In this document: positions 52,278 through 61,313 of the stretch, piece by piece
How the letters are laid out: each line of letters opens with the position of its first letter
Numbering within the stretch: position 1 is the stretch's first letter
DNA from: Microvirga splendida
GTDB taxonomy: Bacteria; Pseudomonadota; Alphaproteobacteria; Rhizobiales; Beijerinckiaceae
Assembly (NCBI RefSeq): GCF_016427565.1
Contig: NZ_JAELXT010000025.1
Location: 1 to 64,000 of the forward strand
DNA: 64,000 nucleotides
Direction: 5' to 3'
The notes under the pieces: generated by a model
Seen by the model: only the letters and a program-made list of their open reading frames with translations
Databases searched by the model: none
Told to the model about the DNA's origin: nothing
Position numbers and translations under genes: made by a program

Positions 52278-54992
52278 TCACAGGATGCCATCTGTGGAAC
52301 GGGGCAGAGCGCCTGCGACGACCAGATCGGTCGCAAGCACTTCGCCGCTGGCGAACGTGACCGTCGCCGTCACCGCGTTCTGATCGCCGGCGAGCCGCCG
52401 CAAACCGTCGACGGATGCGTTCAGAATCCATCCTTGCGGCGTCAGAACGAGATCCTCCCGTCCTATCTCGACAATATCCCTGCCGTTCACGAACACGTCG
52501 ATATCGGTGATCGTCCCGCTTTGCACGGGCGATCCCAGGACGGAGATATCGATCTGCCCCGGCTCGGTCAGCAGAGAGGCTCCTCCCGTGTTGTCGATGT
52601 CATTCAATTGCGAAAGGCTTGCATTCTCACCGACGCCAATAGCGGTGATCCTCGCGCCGTAGCGATCGTTCAGGATGGCGATCTCAGTATCGATGGGACC
52701 CTGCCCCCTGCCGTCAGAGAGGAAATACACGAAGTTTTCCTCGCCTCCCTGGTCCAGATTCTGCAGGCGATCATTGGCTGCCCGCAGGGCGCTGGCGAAG
52801 CTCGTCTCGCCGTCTGCATCAAGGCCGCTGAGATAGGCAGCGATTGCTCCGTCCCCGGCCTGCCCCAGGTTGAAGGTCGCGGCATTCACGCCACTCTGAT
52901 CCGGTTCCCTGGGATCGGCGGGGTCTGCGCTCCCGTTGAAGGGGATGATCGTCACCGTGACGTCGGCAGAGGAAAAACCGAGGCTCCTCACCCGCTCGGT
53001 CAGTGCGGTCAGGCCCGCGATCTCCGCATCGAGGACAGTGTTCGCGCGGCCATCGCTGTTGAGATCGCCAACCGCCGTTCCCTCGAACCTGTCCGAGGTG
53101 CTGCCCGAGATGTCGATCAGATAGAGAATATTCATCTGTGGCTGCAGGACCGGGCCAAGGCTGATGAGCAGTTTCAGATCCGCCGTTGCAGCCGTCGTGG
53201 CTGTCGGCGCGTCGACCGAAAGGGAGACGGACTGGCGATTGAACGCGAGAGTGTCAGTGTCGCGAAGGACCTGACGCGAGGATGAGAACGTCCCTTCCCC
53301 GCGGACCTGCAGGGTCACCGTTGCCGTATCGGATCCTCCGTTGCCGTCGGACACCGTGTAGGCGAACTGCACCGTTGCGGTTTCACCCGCACTGAGAGCC
53401 TGAAAGCCGCTGCCAGGGTCGAAGACGAGGTTGCCCCTTGCTCCCAGGCTCACGGATCCTTCAGATGGAGTAGTCCAGCGGACCGGCCGGAGAGTGTCGC
53501 CATCGATGTCACGATCGTTGGCAAGCACAGCGACGATCGTCGGCTCGTTCTCTTCAACAACCACGATGCGATCGTCTCTTGCAACGGGAGCGTCATTTCG
53601 GCCATCGACAATCCAGGTTACCGAAGCCGGCACAGCGGTACCGCCGTTGACGATCAGGTTATAGTCGACCGTGACCGACTCTGTCTCTCCCACGCCGAGG
53701 TGCTGGTAAGCCGGATGCTTTGGGTCTAGGCGAAAGCTTCGCGTGCCCAGGAGATACGTCACGCCGGGAGGCAGTGTTTCCGACACGACGACGCGCGGGA
53801 GAGTTTCCGGGTCGGATGGGTCGGAAGCCGGAAGCGCGCCAAGCTGCTCAACCGGTCCATCCTCCACCGCGGCGCCCCGGATCGGCGCAGGTGCTGCTAC
53901 GAGGGACGGAAGGATTATATCGCGGGATGTGGTGCTCTCAGAAGGAGGGAGCGCGACGGCGAACTCTGAAGGATCGGGCGGATCAACAGGCTGGGGCAAG
54001 TTCACGGGCACGATGGGAGCATCATCAGGATCGCTGCTGCCCCTCCTCTGTCGAGGCTCGGGGGAGAAGAACCGATACAGGTCCCTCACGAAATCGCTTT
54101 CATCCCTGATGTCATCGTTCGTCTTGGCTATCTGCGTGACCCGTGGTTCGGATCCGGATACCGGCGTCAGCAGGGTCGCGACGCGAGCATCCGACATGAG
54201 CGCAATCACGCGGGATGGATTGTTCCTGTCCAGGAGAACGATCGAACCGACGCTTCCGTCCGGTTCGGCGAGCAAGGAAAATCGCGTCGTTCCGCTGGCA
54301 GCCGTGATCTCTGTCTGAACAGCCGTTCCCCTGATCGCCATCGTGGCGACTGGCGTATCGATCTTGAGATCACCGGTCTTGGCAATACGGCCCGCTACGA
54401 ACCCGATCACGCCCTGAACCAGCGTCAACAGCGCCGAATTTGCGTTGGAATCCGCAGCATAGACCATATCATTCAGCACCATCCGAGCGCTGGAGGACAG
54501 GCTAAAGACCGTTCCATCGTTGAACTTGATCGTCAGCGCCGAGTTGGGGCCGGTTTGCACCACGTCGCCCTTCACGACCGGGTCGCCAAGTCGAAGCGCG
54601 ATCGAGACGCCATTCCGCAGAACCGTGACGGATCCTGACGCTTTTTCGACGCGGCCGATCGGGGCCAGGGCCGCCGCTGCCGCACCCGCCTGCGCGTACT
54701 GCCCTGATGTATCCGGACCTGCCAAGGCCTCGACAGTCGCGCCCGTAAGGCCTGCTCCTTCCGGCGTTACAATGCTGAGGCGCCGTTCGTCCTTGAAGAA
54801 CCCTAGGAGAGCAGCAGTTGTCTCTGGCCCTGTGAGCAGGAGATCGGCCCCCGATCTTCTGAAACTGGCGTTGAACAGAAGATCCTGATCGGGAAACAAA
54901 ATTGCGTATTCTGAGTCAGCAGCACGGCTCGACGCGTGGGCAGCGTCGATAAGAACGTCAAAAACAGTGGCGCCGTCCCCAGATCGGTACAC
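52278..54992 (-). CDS. FecR / cadherin-like / von Willebrand A surface-type protein
   Basis: A 904-residue protein starting at GTG (ribosome site AAGGGGG). It has no classical signal peptide. Order: N-terminal domain (1-100), FecR domain (about 110-250, with DTPVATMAIRGTAVQTEITA), a proline-rich linker (about 310-400), two Ig/cadherin-like segments (VDYNLIVNGGTAVPASVTW and AYTVSDGNGGSDTATVTL), then a von Willebrand A domain with the MIDAS LYLIDISGSTSDRF near residue 625 and YFLSDGRGQG. The layout resembles type I-secreted or surface calcium-dependent adhesins. With the CHASE2 cyclase it forms a pair also seen in other alphaproteobacteria. Its role is unknown. Confidence 0.83.
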   Translation of the reverse strand: MYRSGDGATVFDVLIDAAHASSRAADSEYAILFPDQDLLFNASFRRSGADLLLTGPETTAALLGFFKDERRLSIVTPEGAGLTGATVEALAGPDTSGQYAQAGAAAAALAPIGRVEKASGSVTVLRNGVSIALRLGDPVVKGDVVQTGPNSALTIKFNDGTVFSLSSSARMVLNDMVYAADSNANSALLTLVQGVIGFVAGRIAKTGDLKIDTPVATMAIRGTAVQTEITAASGTTRFSLLAEPDGSVGSIVLLDRNNPSRVIALMSDARVATLLTPVSGSEPRVTQIAKTNDDIRDESDFVRDLYRFFSPEPRQRRGSSDPDDAPIVPVNLPQPVDPPDPSEFAVALPPSESTTSRDIILPSLVAAPAPIRGAAVEDGPVEQLGALPASDPSDPETLPRVVVSETLPPGVTYLLGTRSFRLDPKHPAYQHLGVGETESVTVDYNLIVNGGTAVPASVTWIVDGRNDAPVARDDRIVVVEENEPTIVAVLANDRDIDGDTLRPVRWTTPSEGSVSLGARGNLVFDPGSGFQALSAGETATVQFAYTVSDGNGGSDTATVTLQVRGEGTFSSSRQVLRDTDTLAFNRQSVSLSVDAPTATTAATADLKLLISLGPVLQPQMNILYLIDISGSTSDRFEGTAVGDLNSDGRANTVLDAEIAGLTALTERVRSLGFSSADVTVTIIPFNGSADPADPREPDQSGVNAATFNLGQAGDGAIAAYLSGLDADGETSFASALRAANDRLQNLDQGGEENFVYFLSDGRGQGPIDTEIAILNDRYGARITAIGVGENASLSQLNDIDNTGGASLLTEPGQIDISVLGSPVQSGTITDIDVFVNGRDIVEIGREDLVLTPQGWILNASVDGLRRLAGDQNAVTATVTFASGEVLATDLVVAGALPRSTDGIL

Positions 54993-55457
54993 AGCAACCC
55001 CCTTTGGGCTTCTGTGATCATAGTCTCTTTAGAGACCTACTCCTATCGGAAGCAAATCCTAGATAGCGGAAGGTTCTCCACTAGCAGCGGCTTGTTACGC
55101 CAAAGATCATCCAAGTGGTCCCGACGCTCAAAGGGACTAGGTTGTCGGCGGCGTTCACGATGATGCCGCAGAGTTTGACCGAGCAACTGACGCGTTCTCT
55201 TAAGGCAGCTAGGGTGGGGTAGGCTCCGGCTTCTCTAGCAAGGCATGAAGCCCTGAGCGGCAGGGCTGTCCGAGCGGAGTTCAAGGTTTGAACCGATCTT
55301 CTAATTTCGTCCGAACTCAAGCTAATACGAAATCCTAGTGGAGTGGAATGTCGCGTTTGGATCAAAGTGTAACGTAGAGCGGTCCCAATGAAAGTCCGCC
55401 TATCGCGAAATTGCTGACCTTTGGAAGAACAATCCATTGTTAGCAACGGCCCGAAGT
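54993..55457. other. Intergenic interval, probable gene debris
   Basis: No intact gene. Long frames on the minus strand (55081-55605) carry no recognisable domain. Likely holds the promoter of the FecR/vWA gene near 55,000-55,080. Confidence 0.45.
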
Positions 55458-55577
55458 TTAGGAGGAGACGCGCCCGAAGAGGGCGCACCGCCTCAACGCG
55501 ACAGCGACGACCAGCATGCCGCCAACCCAGGTGACGATGGCAACGATGCGCAGGGCTTTCAGCTAGAGATAGCCCAT
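55458..55577 (-). pseudogene. Amber-interrupted small membrane protein
   Basis: A 40-codon frame from ATG 55577 to TAA 55458 encodes MGYL, then a TAG at 55563-55565, then LKALRIVAIVTWVGGMLVV and AVALRR. The sequence around the stop resembles the first helix of CopD/HemJ-like membrane proteins, where a Trp codon (TGG) is expected at the TAG. Probably a truncated, decayed gene. Confidence 0.4.
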
Positions 55578-55588
55578 CGCCTGTTCCC

Positions 55589-55693
55589 TCAGACAGATGT
55601 CGCAAGCGACGCTTGCCGACGGGCCAGCTCTCGCTCGTTCACGAAGGGGATGAAGGCTGCAAGAACATCCAAACCGCTGCGGCACGCGCCCAT
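55589..55693 (-). CDS. Possible 34-residue protein downstream of the winged-helix gene
   Basis: The frame ATG 55693 to TGA 55589 reads MGACRSGLDVLAAFIPF, then VNERELARRQASLATSV. It starts eight bases beyond the winged-helix stop. The amphipathic, basic composition looks coding, but it is short and may be a remnant of a longer gene. Confidence 0.3.
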   Translation of the reverse strand: MGACRSGLDVLAAFIPFVNERELARRQASLATSV

Positions 55694-55700
55694 CCGCCCA

Positions 55701-56054
55701 TCAGGTGTCTGATGCCTTGGAGGCTGGGCTCAACGAATGTGCCGCATCCGCTACGTCCGAGGGTGTGAGCACAATTTCAAAGGGCGCTGTTTGGAAGAAG
55801 TTGAGTGCCTTGCCATCGCTGGAAAGCTCAAGCTGGCTCATGACTAGCCCGGCTTCCTCGAGCTTCTTCAAATGCAGGTGGAGAAGCGGGCGGCTGATGC
55901 CGATCTCGCGGGCGAGCTGGCTCACATAGGTCCTGCCGTTATTCTGGAGAGCCTCGACGATCCGCAACCGGTGCGGATTGGCCAAGGCGGCCAGCGCCTC
56001 CAGCAACCAGTCTCCGTGCCTCTTCAAAAAGACCCCGCACAGCCTTACTTTCAT
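55701..56054 (-). CDS. Winged-helix (ArsR-like) transcriptional regulator
   Basis: About 117 residues from ATG 56054; a TTG at 56093 would add 13. The HTH reads LANPHRLRIVEALQ, then YVSQLAREIGISRPLLHLHL with KKLEEAGLVMSQLE. No ArsR metal-binding cysteine motif (CxC in helix 3) is present; the single Cys lies near the N terminus, so it is not an obvious arsenic or metal sensor. It is divergent from the LLM oxidoreductase gene, about 250 bases away, and may regulate it or its own decayed downstream genes. Confidence 0.8.
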   Translation of the reverse strand: MKVRLCGVFLKRHGDWLLEALAALANPHRLRIVEALQNNGRTYVSQLAREIGISRPLLHLHLKKLEEAGLVMSQLELSSDGKALNFFQTAPFEIVLTPSDVADAAHSLSPASKASDT

Positions 56055-56301
56055 ATGTGAGTTTTGTCCAACAGGTAGCTCGAACGCCGTCAATCGGCAG
56101 CACGGCGCGCCTGATTTCCTATCGAGAGATTGAGGGAGTGAGGGTCACTCAGGCCCAAACCGGGGAAGACCTGGGAAGCCCTTGTGCTTTGGAATTATCC
56201 TGCATGACTTGTTGAAGCGCTCATAAAAATCTTAGGCGCGTTCAACCGATCCGCCTGCTATCGTGTTCAATCGACTGACAGCGCTTGCTGAGGACCGCCC
56301 C

Positions 56302-57318
56302 ATGAAGAAGATCGGCTTTCTCTCGTTCGGCCACTGGTCGCCTTCGCCCGGATCGCAGACACGGTCCGTCCGCGACACTCTTCTCCAGTCCATCGACCTT
56401 GCGGTGGCGGCCGAGGAGCTCGGCGCGGACGGCGCTTACTTTCGCGTCCATCACTTTGCGCGCCAGCTCGCCTCGCCGTTCCCGCTGCTCGCAGCGATCG
56501 GCGCGAGGACGAGCCGCATCGAGATCGGCACCGCCGTCATCGACATGCGCTACGAGAATCCGCTCTACATGGCCGAGGATGCGGGCGCGGCCGACCTGAT
56601 CGGCGGCGGCCGTCTCCAGCTCGGAATCAGCCGCGGCTCGCCCGAGCAGGTGATCGATGGCTGGCGCTATTTCGGCTATGCACCGGAGGAGGGCCAGAGC
56701 GATGCCGACATGGCTCGCCAGCACACGGACGTGTTTCTCCGTGTGCTCAGCGGCGAAGGCTTCGCCCAGCCGAACCCGCGCCCGATGTTCCCGAACCCGC
56801 CGGGCCTGCTGCGCCTTGAGCCGCACTCGGAGGGCCTGCGCGAACGCATCTGGTGGGGTTCCGCGTCCAACGCGACAGCCATATGGGCTGCGCAGCAGGG
56901 CATGAACCTTCAGAGCTCGACTCTGAAGGAGGACGAGACGGGCGAGCCCTTCCATGTGCAGCAGGCCAAGCAGATCCGCCGCTATCGGGAAGCCTGGAAA
57001 GAGGCGGGGCACACCCGCCAACCGCGCATCTCTGTCTCGCGCTCTATCTTCGCCCTCGTGGACGACCGCGACCGCGCCTATTTCGGCCGCGGCAAGGACG
57101 GCGACCAGATCGGCATCATCGACAACATGCGGGCGATCTTCGGCCGCTCCTATGCGGCGGAGCCGGACAAGCTCGTGGAGGAACTCAAGGCCGATGAGGC
57201 GATTGCGGAAGCCGATACGCTGCTCTTAACGGTGCCGAACCAGCTCGGGGTCGATTACAACGCCCATGTCATCGAGGCGATCCTGAAGCATGTGGCTCCA
57301 GCCCTGGGCTGGCGGTGA
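56302..57318 (+). CDS. LLM class flavin-dependent oxidoreductase
   Basis: A 338-residue TIM-barrel oxidoreductase of the bacterial luciferase/F420 superfamily. Opening strand MKKIGFLSFGHWSP, AAEELGADGAYFRVHHF, RIEIGTAVIDMRYENPLYMA and GGGRLQLGISRGSPEQVI are the usual core motifs. Members are FMN-dependent monooxygenases acting on alkanesulfonates, nitriles, EDTA or pesticides; the substrate is unknown and no flavin reductase is adjacent. GAGGA precedes the ATG at 56302; an ATG 13 codons earlier has no such site. It is convergent with the pfkB gene, 19 bases apart. Confidence 0.9.
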   Translation: MKKIGFLSFGHWSPSPGSQTRSVRDTLLQSIDLAVAAEELGADGAYFRVHHFARQLASPFPLLAAIGARTSRIEIGTAVIDMRYENPLYMAEDAGAADLIGGGRLQLGISRGSPEQVIDGWRYFGYAPEEGQSDADMARQHTDVFLRVLSGEGFAQPNPRPMFPNPPGLLRLEPHSEGLRERIWWGSASNATAIWAAQQGMNLQSSTLKEDETGEPFHVQQAKQIRRYREAWKEAGHTRQPRISVSRSIFALVDDRDRAYFGRGKDGDQIGIIDNMRAIFGRSYAAEPDKLVEELKADEAIAEADTLLLTVPNQLGVDYNAHVIEAILKHVAPALGWR

Positions 57319-57337
57319 CATCAGGCCTGCGAGATCT

Positions 57338-58267
57338 TCACCAATCGGCCACAAGGCTGAAGAGGCGCTCGACATCCTCACGCCTGCACAGCCCGGTGCC
57401 GGGCGTCAGGACCGCCGCCGTTCCCGCGGCGATTCCCCATCTGAACGCGTCCTCCGGCGGCACGCCGCGCGCCAGGGCAAACGTCATGCCGGCAACGAAG
57501 CTGTCGCCCGCCCCCACGGCACTGCGAACCTCCACCTCCAGGGCCGGAAGCCTCATGGACCCGCCAGCCTGGGCGAGCAGAGCGCCCTCGTGGCCCATGG
57601 TGACAGCGAGAAGCTCGACGCGGCCCGACCGGACCAGCTCCATCGCGGCGTCTTCCAACGCCCCCGGTTCCCTCAGGCTGCGGCCGACACATTGCTCGAA
57701 TTCGCCAAGGCTCGGCTTGGCCAGATGGACGCCGCCTGCCGCGATGACTTCACGAAGGGCCTGTCCCGAGGTGTCGAGGATGAGCTTCATTTCCTTCTCC
57801 CGCGCGATGGCAGCGACCCGGACATAGAAATCGGACGGAACGCCCTTGGGGATGCTGCCGCTTGCCACGAGATATTCGCCATCCACGTTGCCCAGCACCG
57901 CCAGAGCCTCCTGCCACTCAGCCGGACCGACCTCAGGCCCCTCGGGAACGAAGCGATATTCGAGCCCGGTGCTGCGTTCGAAGACGGTGTGGCTGACCCG
58001 TGTGTGATCCTTGATCGCGATGCGCCTGCCGGCGATGTCCCTGCCTGCGAGGAGTTCCTCGAGCACCGTCCCCGTGGCGCCTCCGGCCAGGTAGAGCGCG
58101 AGCGACGGTCCGCCGAGTTCCCGAACGACGCGCGTGACGTTGATCCCGCCCCCGCCCGGCTCATAGCGTTCGTTGGAGGTGCGCACCTTGTGGGTGGGGC
58201 GCACGGCCTCGGCCTCGCTGGAGCCATCGATGGACGGGTTGAGGGTCAGGGTCACGATCGGCTTCAT
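57338..58267 (-). CDS. pfkB: 6-phosphofructokinase II / 1-phosphofructokinase (PfkB)
   Basis: A 309-residue PfkB-family sugar-phosphate kinase: VTLTLNPSIDGSSEAEAVRP at the start, YEPGGGGINVTRVVRELGG and the signature VGAGDSFVAGMTFALARG. The TLNPSID opening with GGGGINV is characteristic of the phosphofructokinase II/FruK branch. It would phosphorylate fructose 6-phosphate or a related sugar phosphate in glycolysis. It is the last gene in a row with lactate permease and D-lactate dehydrogenase. Confidence 0.88.
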   Translation of the reverse strand: MKPIVTLTLNPSIDGSSEAEAVRPTHKVRTSNERYEPGGGGINVTRVVRELGGPSLALYLAGGATGTVLEELLAGRDIAGRRIAIKDHTRVSHTVFERSTGLEYRFVPEGPEVGPAEWQEALAVLGNVDGEYLVASGSIPKGVPSDFYVRVAAIAREKEMKLILDTSGQALREVIAAGGVHLAKPSLGEFEQCVGRSLREPGALEDAAMELVRSGRVELLAVTMGHEGALLAQAGGSMRLPALEVEVRSAVGAGDSFVAGMTFALARGVPPEDAFRWGIAAGTAAVLTPGTGLCRREDVERLFSLVADW

Positions 58268-58325
58268 GGCTGCGCTCGCTCCAAGGATCTCATCGGCAAG
58301 GGTAAACGCCTGAGGCCGCGCAGGT

Positions 58326-59816
58326 TCATGAGCTCAGAACCAGCACGAGAAGGCCGCCGGCCAGAGCATAGACCGCGCAGGCCAGCGCCGTTCGCGACAG
58401 GATGGCTCCCTCCTGGCCGCTCAGGCCGACCGTGGCCGCCCCGGCGATGATATTGTGCGGGCAGACGATGTTGCCCAAGGCCGCGCCGAAACCCTGCGCG
58501 GCCACCATTGTTGCGAGCGGCAGCGCAAGCGCCGAAGCGGTGGCGGCCTGGAATTCGGTGAAGAGAATGTTCGATGCGGTTGCGGACCCGGTCACGAAAG
58601 TGCCGAGGACGCCGATTGCCGGCGCCAGGAGCGGCCATGCGGCTCCTGCTTCCCGGGCACCGTCCGCCAGTTCGTGAATCATCCGGGCGTGCAGCATCAG
58701 GCGGGACAGGGCGAGCATCGCCACGAGCGCGAGCGAGACCGGCACCAACCGGCGCAGCGCCGCCCGGGAGGCCTTGAGCAGGTCCGCAGGGCCACGCCCT
58801 TGCACGAGCCCGCCGAGCACGAAGCCCAGCAGCAGGATGGTTCCGGCGTGGTAGAGCGGCTGCATGCTGCCGCGGAATGCGCCGAACAGAGACCAGCCGA
58901 TCTCGATGGAGCGGAGCTGCTCCCCTAGCCCCGGCAGCAGCCGGGTCGCGAGGATGAGCGCAAGGACGATACCATAAGGCATTCCGGCCTTCGCGATGGA
59001 GCGCCAATCATGCCTGCCGGATGACCCGGCCGTCCAGCGGAGGACGAGCACGAAGGCTGCTCCCCCAATCAGAGCGCCGCCGAGCGTCGGGAGTTCCGGC
59101 CCAACCACCATCGCCAGCACGGCATAGGGGACGAGAAAGCATGCGGCCGCCACAACGCCCCAGCCCCATTGCCGGGCGGTCGGCGGGCCATCTCCGGAAA
59201 GCCGCACGAGGAACAGCATCAGGATGATGCCCAGCACACCGTGAAGAAGGCCGGTAGCCCACGCGATCTCCGCGGCGCTCAATGCCACGAGCGAGGCCTG
59301 GGCCAGCACAGGCGTTCCGACCGCTCCGAACGATACGCCGACAGCATGTCCGATCAGGGCTAGGACGACAGCCTTCACGGGAGAGAAACCAAGGCTCACC
59401 AGCAGGGGCGCAGCCAGTGCCACCGGGGTGCCGAAGCCGGCTGCGCCCTCCATGAACAGGCCGAAGAACCAGGCCACCAGGAGAGCCTGAACCCGCGGGT
59501 CTTCGGAGAGGCTGGCAAGGCCGGCACGGATGACGTCGAAGGCGCCGGACCGGACCTGAAGCTCGTAGATGGCAAGCGCGGGAAAGATGATCCAGAGGAT
59601 GGTGACGGCCGTGAACAGCGCCTCCAGGACGGAGCCTCCGAGAACGCCGGCGGCTCCGATGCCCGGATGAGTCCCGGCGCCGATCCCGAAAGCCGAGAGC
59701 GCCAAGACAGCCGCCAGCCCCAGGCCTGCAAAGCCTGCGCGAGCCGCGGGCCAGCGCCACCCGATCATCAGGACCAGCACGAGCGCCAATGGAAGAGCAG
59801 CGTAGACTGGCCTCAT
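58326..59816 (-). CDS. lctP: L-lactate permease family transporter
   Basis: A 496-residue inner-membrane transporter with 12-14 helices. Family motifs: VTILWIIFPALAIYELQVRSG in the front part, FMEGAAGFGTPVALAAPLLV, HAVGVSFGAVGTPVLAQ, and GTFVTGSATASNILF followed by QGFGAALGNIVCPHNIIAG. LctP-type carriers move lactate or glycolate with protons. It lies between a D-lactate dehydrogenase gene and pfkB, so lactate export during fermentation, or uptake, is likely. Confidence 0.92.
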   Translation of the reverse strand: MRPVYAALPLALVLVLMIGWRWPAARAGFAGLGLAAVLALSAFGIGAGTHPGIGAAGVLGGSVLEALFTAVTILWIIFPALAIYELQVRSGAFDVIRAGLASLSEDPRVQALLVAWFFGLFMEGAAGFGTPVALAAPLLVSLGFSPVKAVVLALIGHAVGVSFGAVGTPVLAQASLVALSAAEIAWATGLLHGVLGIILMLFLVRLSGDGPPTARQWGWGVVAAACFLVPYAVLAMVVGPELPTLGGALIGGAAFVLVLRWTAGSSGRHDWRSIAKAGMPYGIVLALILATRLLPGLGEQLRSIEIGWSLFGAFRGSMQPLYHAGTILLLGFVLGGLVQGRGPADLLKASRAALRRLVPVSLALVAMLALSRLMLHARMIHELADGAREAGAAWPLLAPAIGVLGTFVTGSATASNILFTEFQAATASALALPLATMVAAQGFGAALGNIVCPHNIIAGAATVGLSGQEGAILSRTALACAVYALAGGLLVLVLSS

Positions 59817-59839
59817 GTCACGCCTGCCCTCCGATTTCC

Positions 59840-60847
59840 TTACCGGGCAATCTTCTCGATCGAGACTTCGTGCGCGGCCTGCCCCGTGCGCTCGAACGAC
59901 GTGATGTTTTCAATCGTCGTCTCGGCAATGTTGGCCAGTGCCTCCCCGGTGAAGAAGGCCTGGTGGCCTGTGATCAGCACGTTCGGAAAGGTCAGCAGCC
60001 GCGCGAACACATCATCGCTGATGAAGCGCTGGGACAAGTCCTCGAAGAAGAGGTCCGCCTCCTCCTCGTAGACGTCGAGGCCGAGATGTCCGATGGTGCC
60101 GTCCTTCAACCCGCGCAGAACCGCCCGGGTGTCGATCACCGCCCCGCGGCTCGTATTGACCAGCATCACGCCGCGTTTCATCCGCGCGAGAGCCCGAGCA
60201 TCGATGAGGTGATGCGTGGCGGGCGTGAGAGGACAGTGCAAGGTGACGATGTCGGAAAGCGACAGCAACTCCTCCAGCGGCACATAGCGCACCCCCATCT
60301 GCTCGCAGGCGGCGTTGGGCTGCGGATCGTACGCCAACACGGTGCAGCCAAAACCCGTCAGGATTCGGCACACCACCTCGCCGATCTTGCCCGTTCCCAC
60401 CACGCCTGCCGTCTTGCCCGCCAGATCGAAGCCGAGAAGTCCGTCGAGAGCGAAGTTGCCTTCCCGGACGCGGTTGTAGGCGCGATGGATGTTGCGGTTG
60501 AGGGTGAGAATGAGCGCGATCGTATGCTCAGCCACCGCGTGGGGCGAATAGGCAGGAACCCGCGCCACCGTGATGCCCTCGCGCCGGGCTGCTTCCAGAT
60601 CGACGTTGTTGAAGCCCGCCGCGCGCAACGCCACGAGTTTCACGCCCATGGACGACAGGCTGGCTAGGACATCGGCGTTCACCTCGTCATTGACGAAGGC
60701 GCACACGGCACCGGCACCTTTCGCCAAGCCACTTGTTGCGGCGGAGAGACGTGCCTCAAGAAAGGACAGGGAGTGCCCTCCCCTGGCGTTCGCCTCCTCG
60801 AGAAAGCGGCGGTCATAGGGCTTGGTGCTGAAGACCGTAACATGCAT
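59840..60847 (-). CDS. ldhA: D-lactate dehydrogenase (2-hydroxyacid dehydrogenase family)
   Basis: A 335-residue NAD-dependent enzyme reducing pyruvate to D-lactate. It begins [20 protein letters not shown], the usual fermentative D-LDH start. The NAD-binding motif is [15 protein letters not shown] (GxGxxG, about residues 150-160). Catalytic Arg lies in [11 protein letters not shown], Glu in [12 protein letters not shown] and His in ITGHQAFFT, and the insert [14 protein letters not shown] is typical of LdhA. The ATG at 60847 was chosen over one ten codons earlier. Confidence 0.92.
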   Translation of the reverse strand: MHVTVFSTKPYDRRFLEEANARGGHSLSFLEARLSAATSGLAKGAGAVCAFVNDEVNADVLASLSSMGVKLVALRAAGFNNVDLEAARREGITVARVPAYSPHAVAEHTIALILTLNRNIHRAYNRVREGNFALDGLLGFDLAGKTAGVVGTGKIGEVVCRILTGFGCTVLAYDPQPNAACEQMGVRYVPLEELLSLSDIVTLHCPLTPATHHLIDARALARMKRGVMLVNTSRGAVIDTRAVLRGLKDGTIGHLGLDVYEEEADLFFEDLSQRFISDDVFARLLTFPNVLITGHQAFFTGEALANIAETTIENITSFERTGQAAHEVSIEKIAR

Positions 60848-60938
60848 CGGCAAGGCTCCTTCCGGTGGCCATTCCATGGAGTGACCTCCGGTTGTATCTG
60901 GCCAGGCCGGAGAGTGGACCAGAGCGCCGCTCCCGTGT

Positions 60939-61136
60939 CTACCGCGACTTACGGAAGCGGTTTGGATTGATGGTCCAATGCGAGGGCCAGAACGCCAGGA
61001 TGGCGAACACGACGGTGATCAGCAGGAGAGCCACCATCACTTGAGCAAAGCCGAAAATCGCAGCATCTCGCGCGACAAACCAGCCTGTCACAATGCCTGC
61101 AACGATCAAAAGAACCCGGATGATCCAGCCTATCAT
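60939..61136 (-). CDS. Small two-helix membrane protein
   Basis: 65 residues from ATG 61136 (ribosome site GGAGG six bases upstream; an ATG four codons earlier overlaps that site). Two hydrophobic segments, [18 protein letters not shown] and [18 protein letters not shown], and a basic tail NRFRKSR. Unknown function. The excellent FNR/FixK box at 61209 lies 73 bases upstream of the start, so it is probably induced at low oxygen together with the divergent universal stress protein. Confidence 0.7.
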   Translation of the reverse strand: MIGWIIRVLLIVAGIVTGWFVARDAAIFGFAQVMVALLLITVVFAILAFWPSHWTINPNRFRKSR

Positions 61137-61208
61137 GGTGGCCTCCACCCACTTGAGCTCATGCAGTTCCGCCAGCCTCAGGATCAGGCCATTTCCGCCA
61201 GGGTGCCT

Positions 61209-61222
61209 TGATGCAGATCAAG
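61209..61222. promoter_or_regulatory. FNR/FixK box between small membrane protein and universal stress protein genes
   Basis: TTGATGCAGATCAA is a perfect TTGAT-N4-ATCAA inverted repeat. Centred at -41.5 it gives a 57-base leader for the stress protein (+) and a 38-base leader for the membrane protein (-). Confidence 0.8.
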
Positions 61223-61313
61223 GCCTCTGCCGCAAGGGTGATCGATGATGCCTCTAGATTTCGCCCAAAGGCAAAACCCTTCAAGAATCAGCCAAACCGG
61301 CGCGGAGGATACC

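Noticed and set aside
55081-55605. 174-codon minus-strand frame
   Set aside because: Mixed composition, no domain, and it overlaps the more convincing amber-interrupted membrane helix in another frame.
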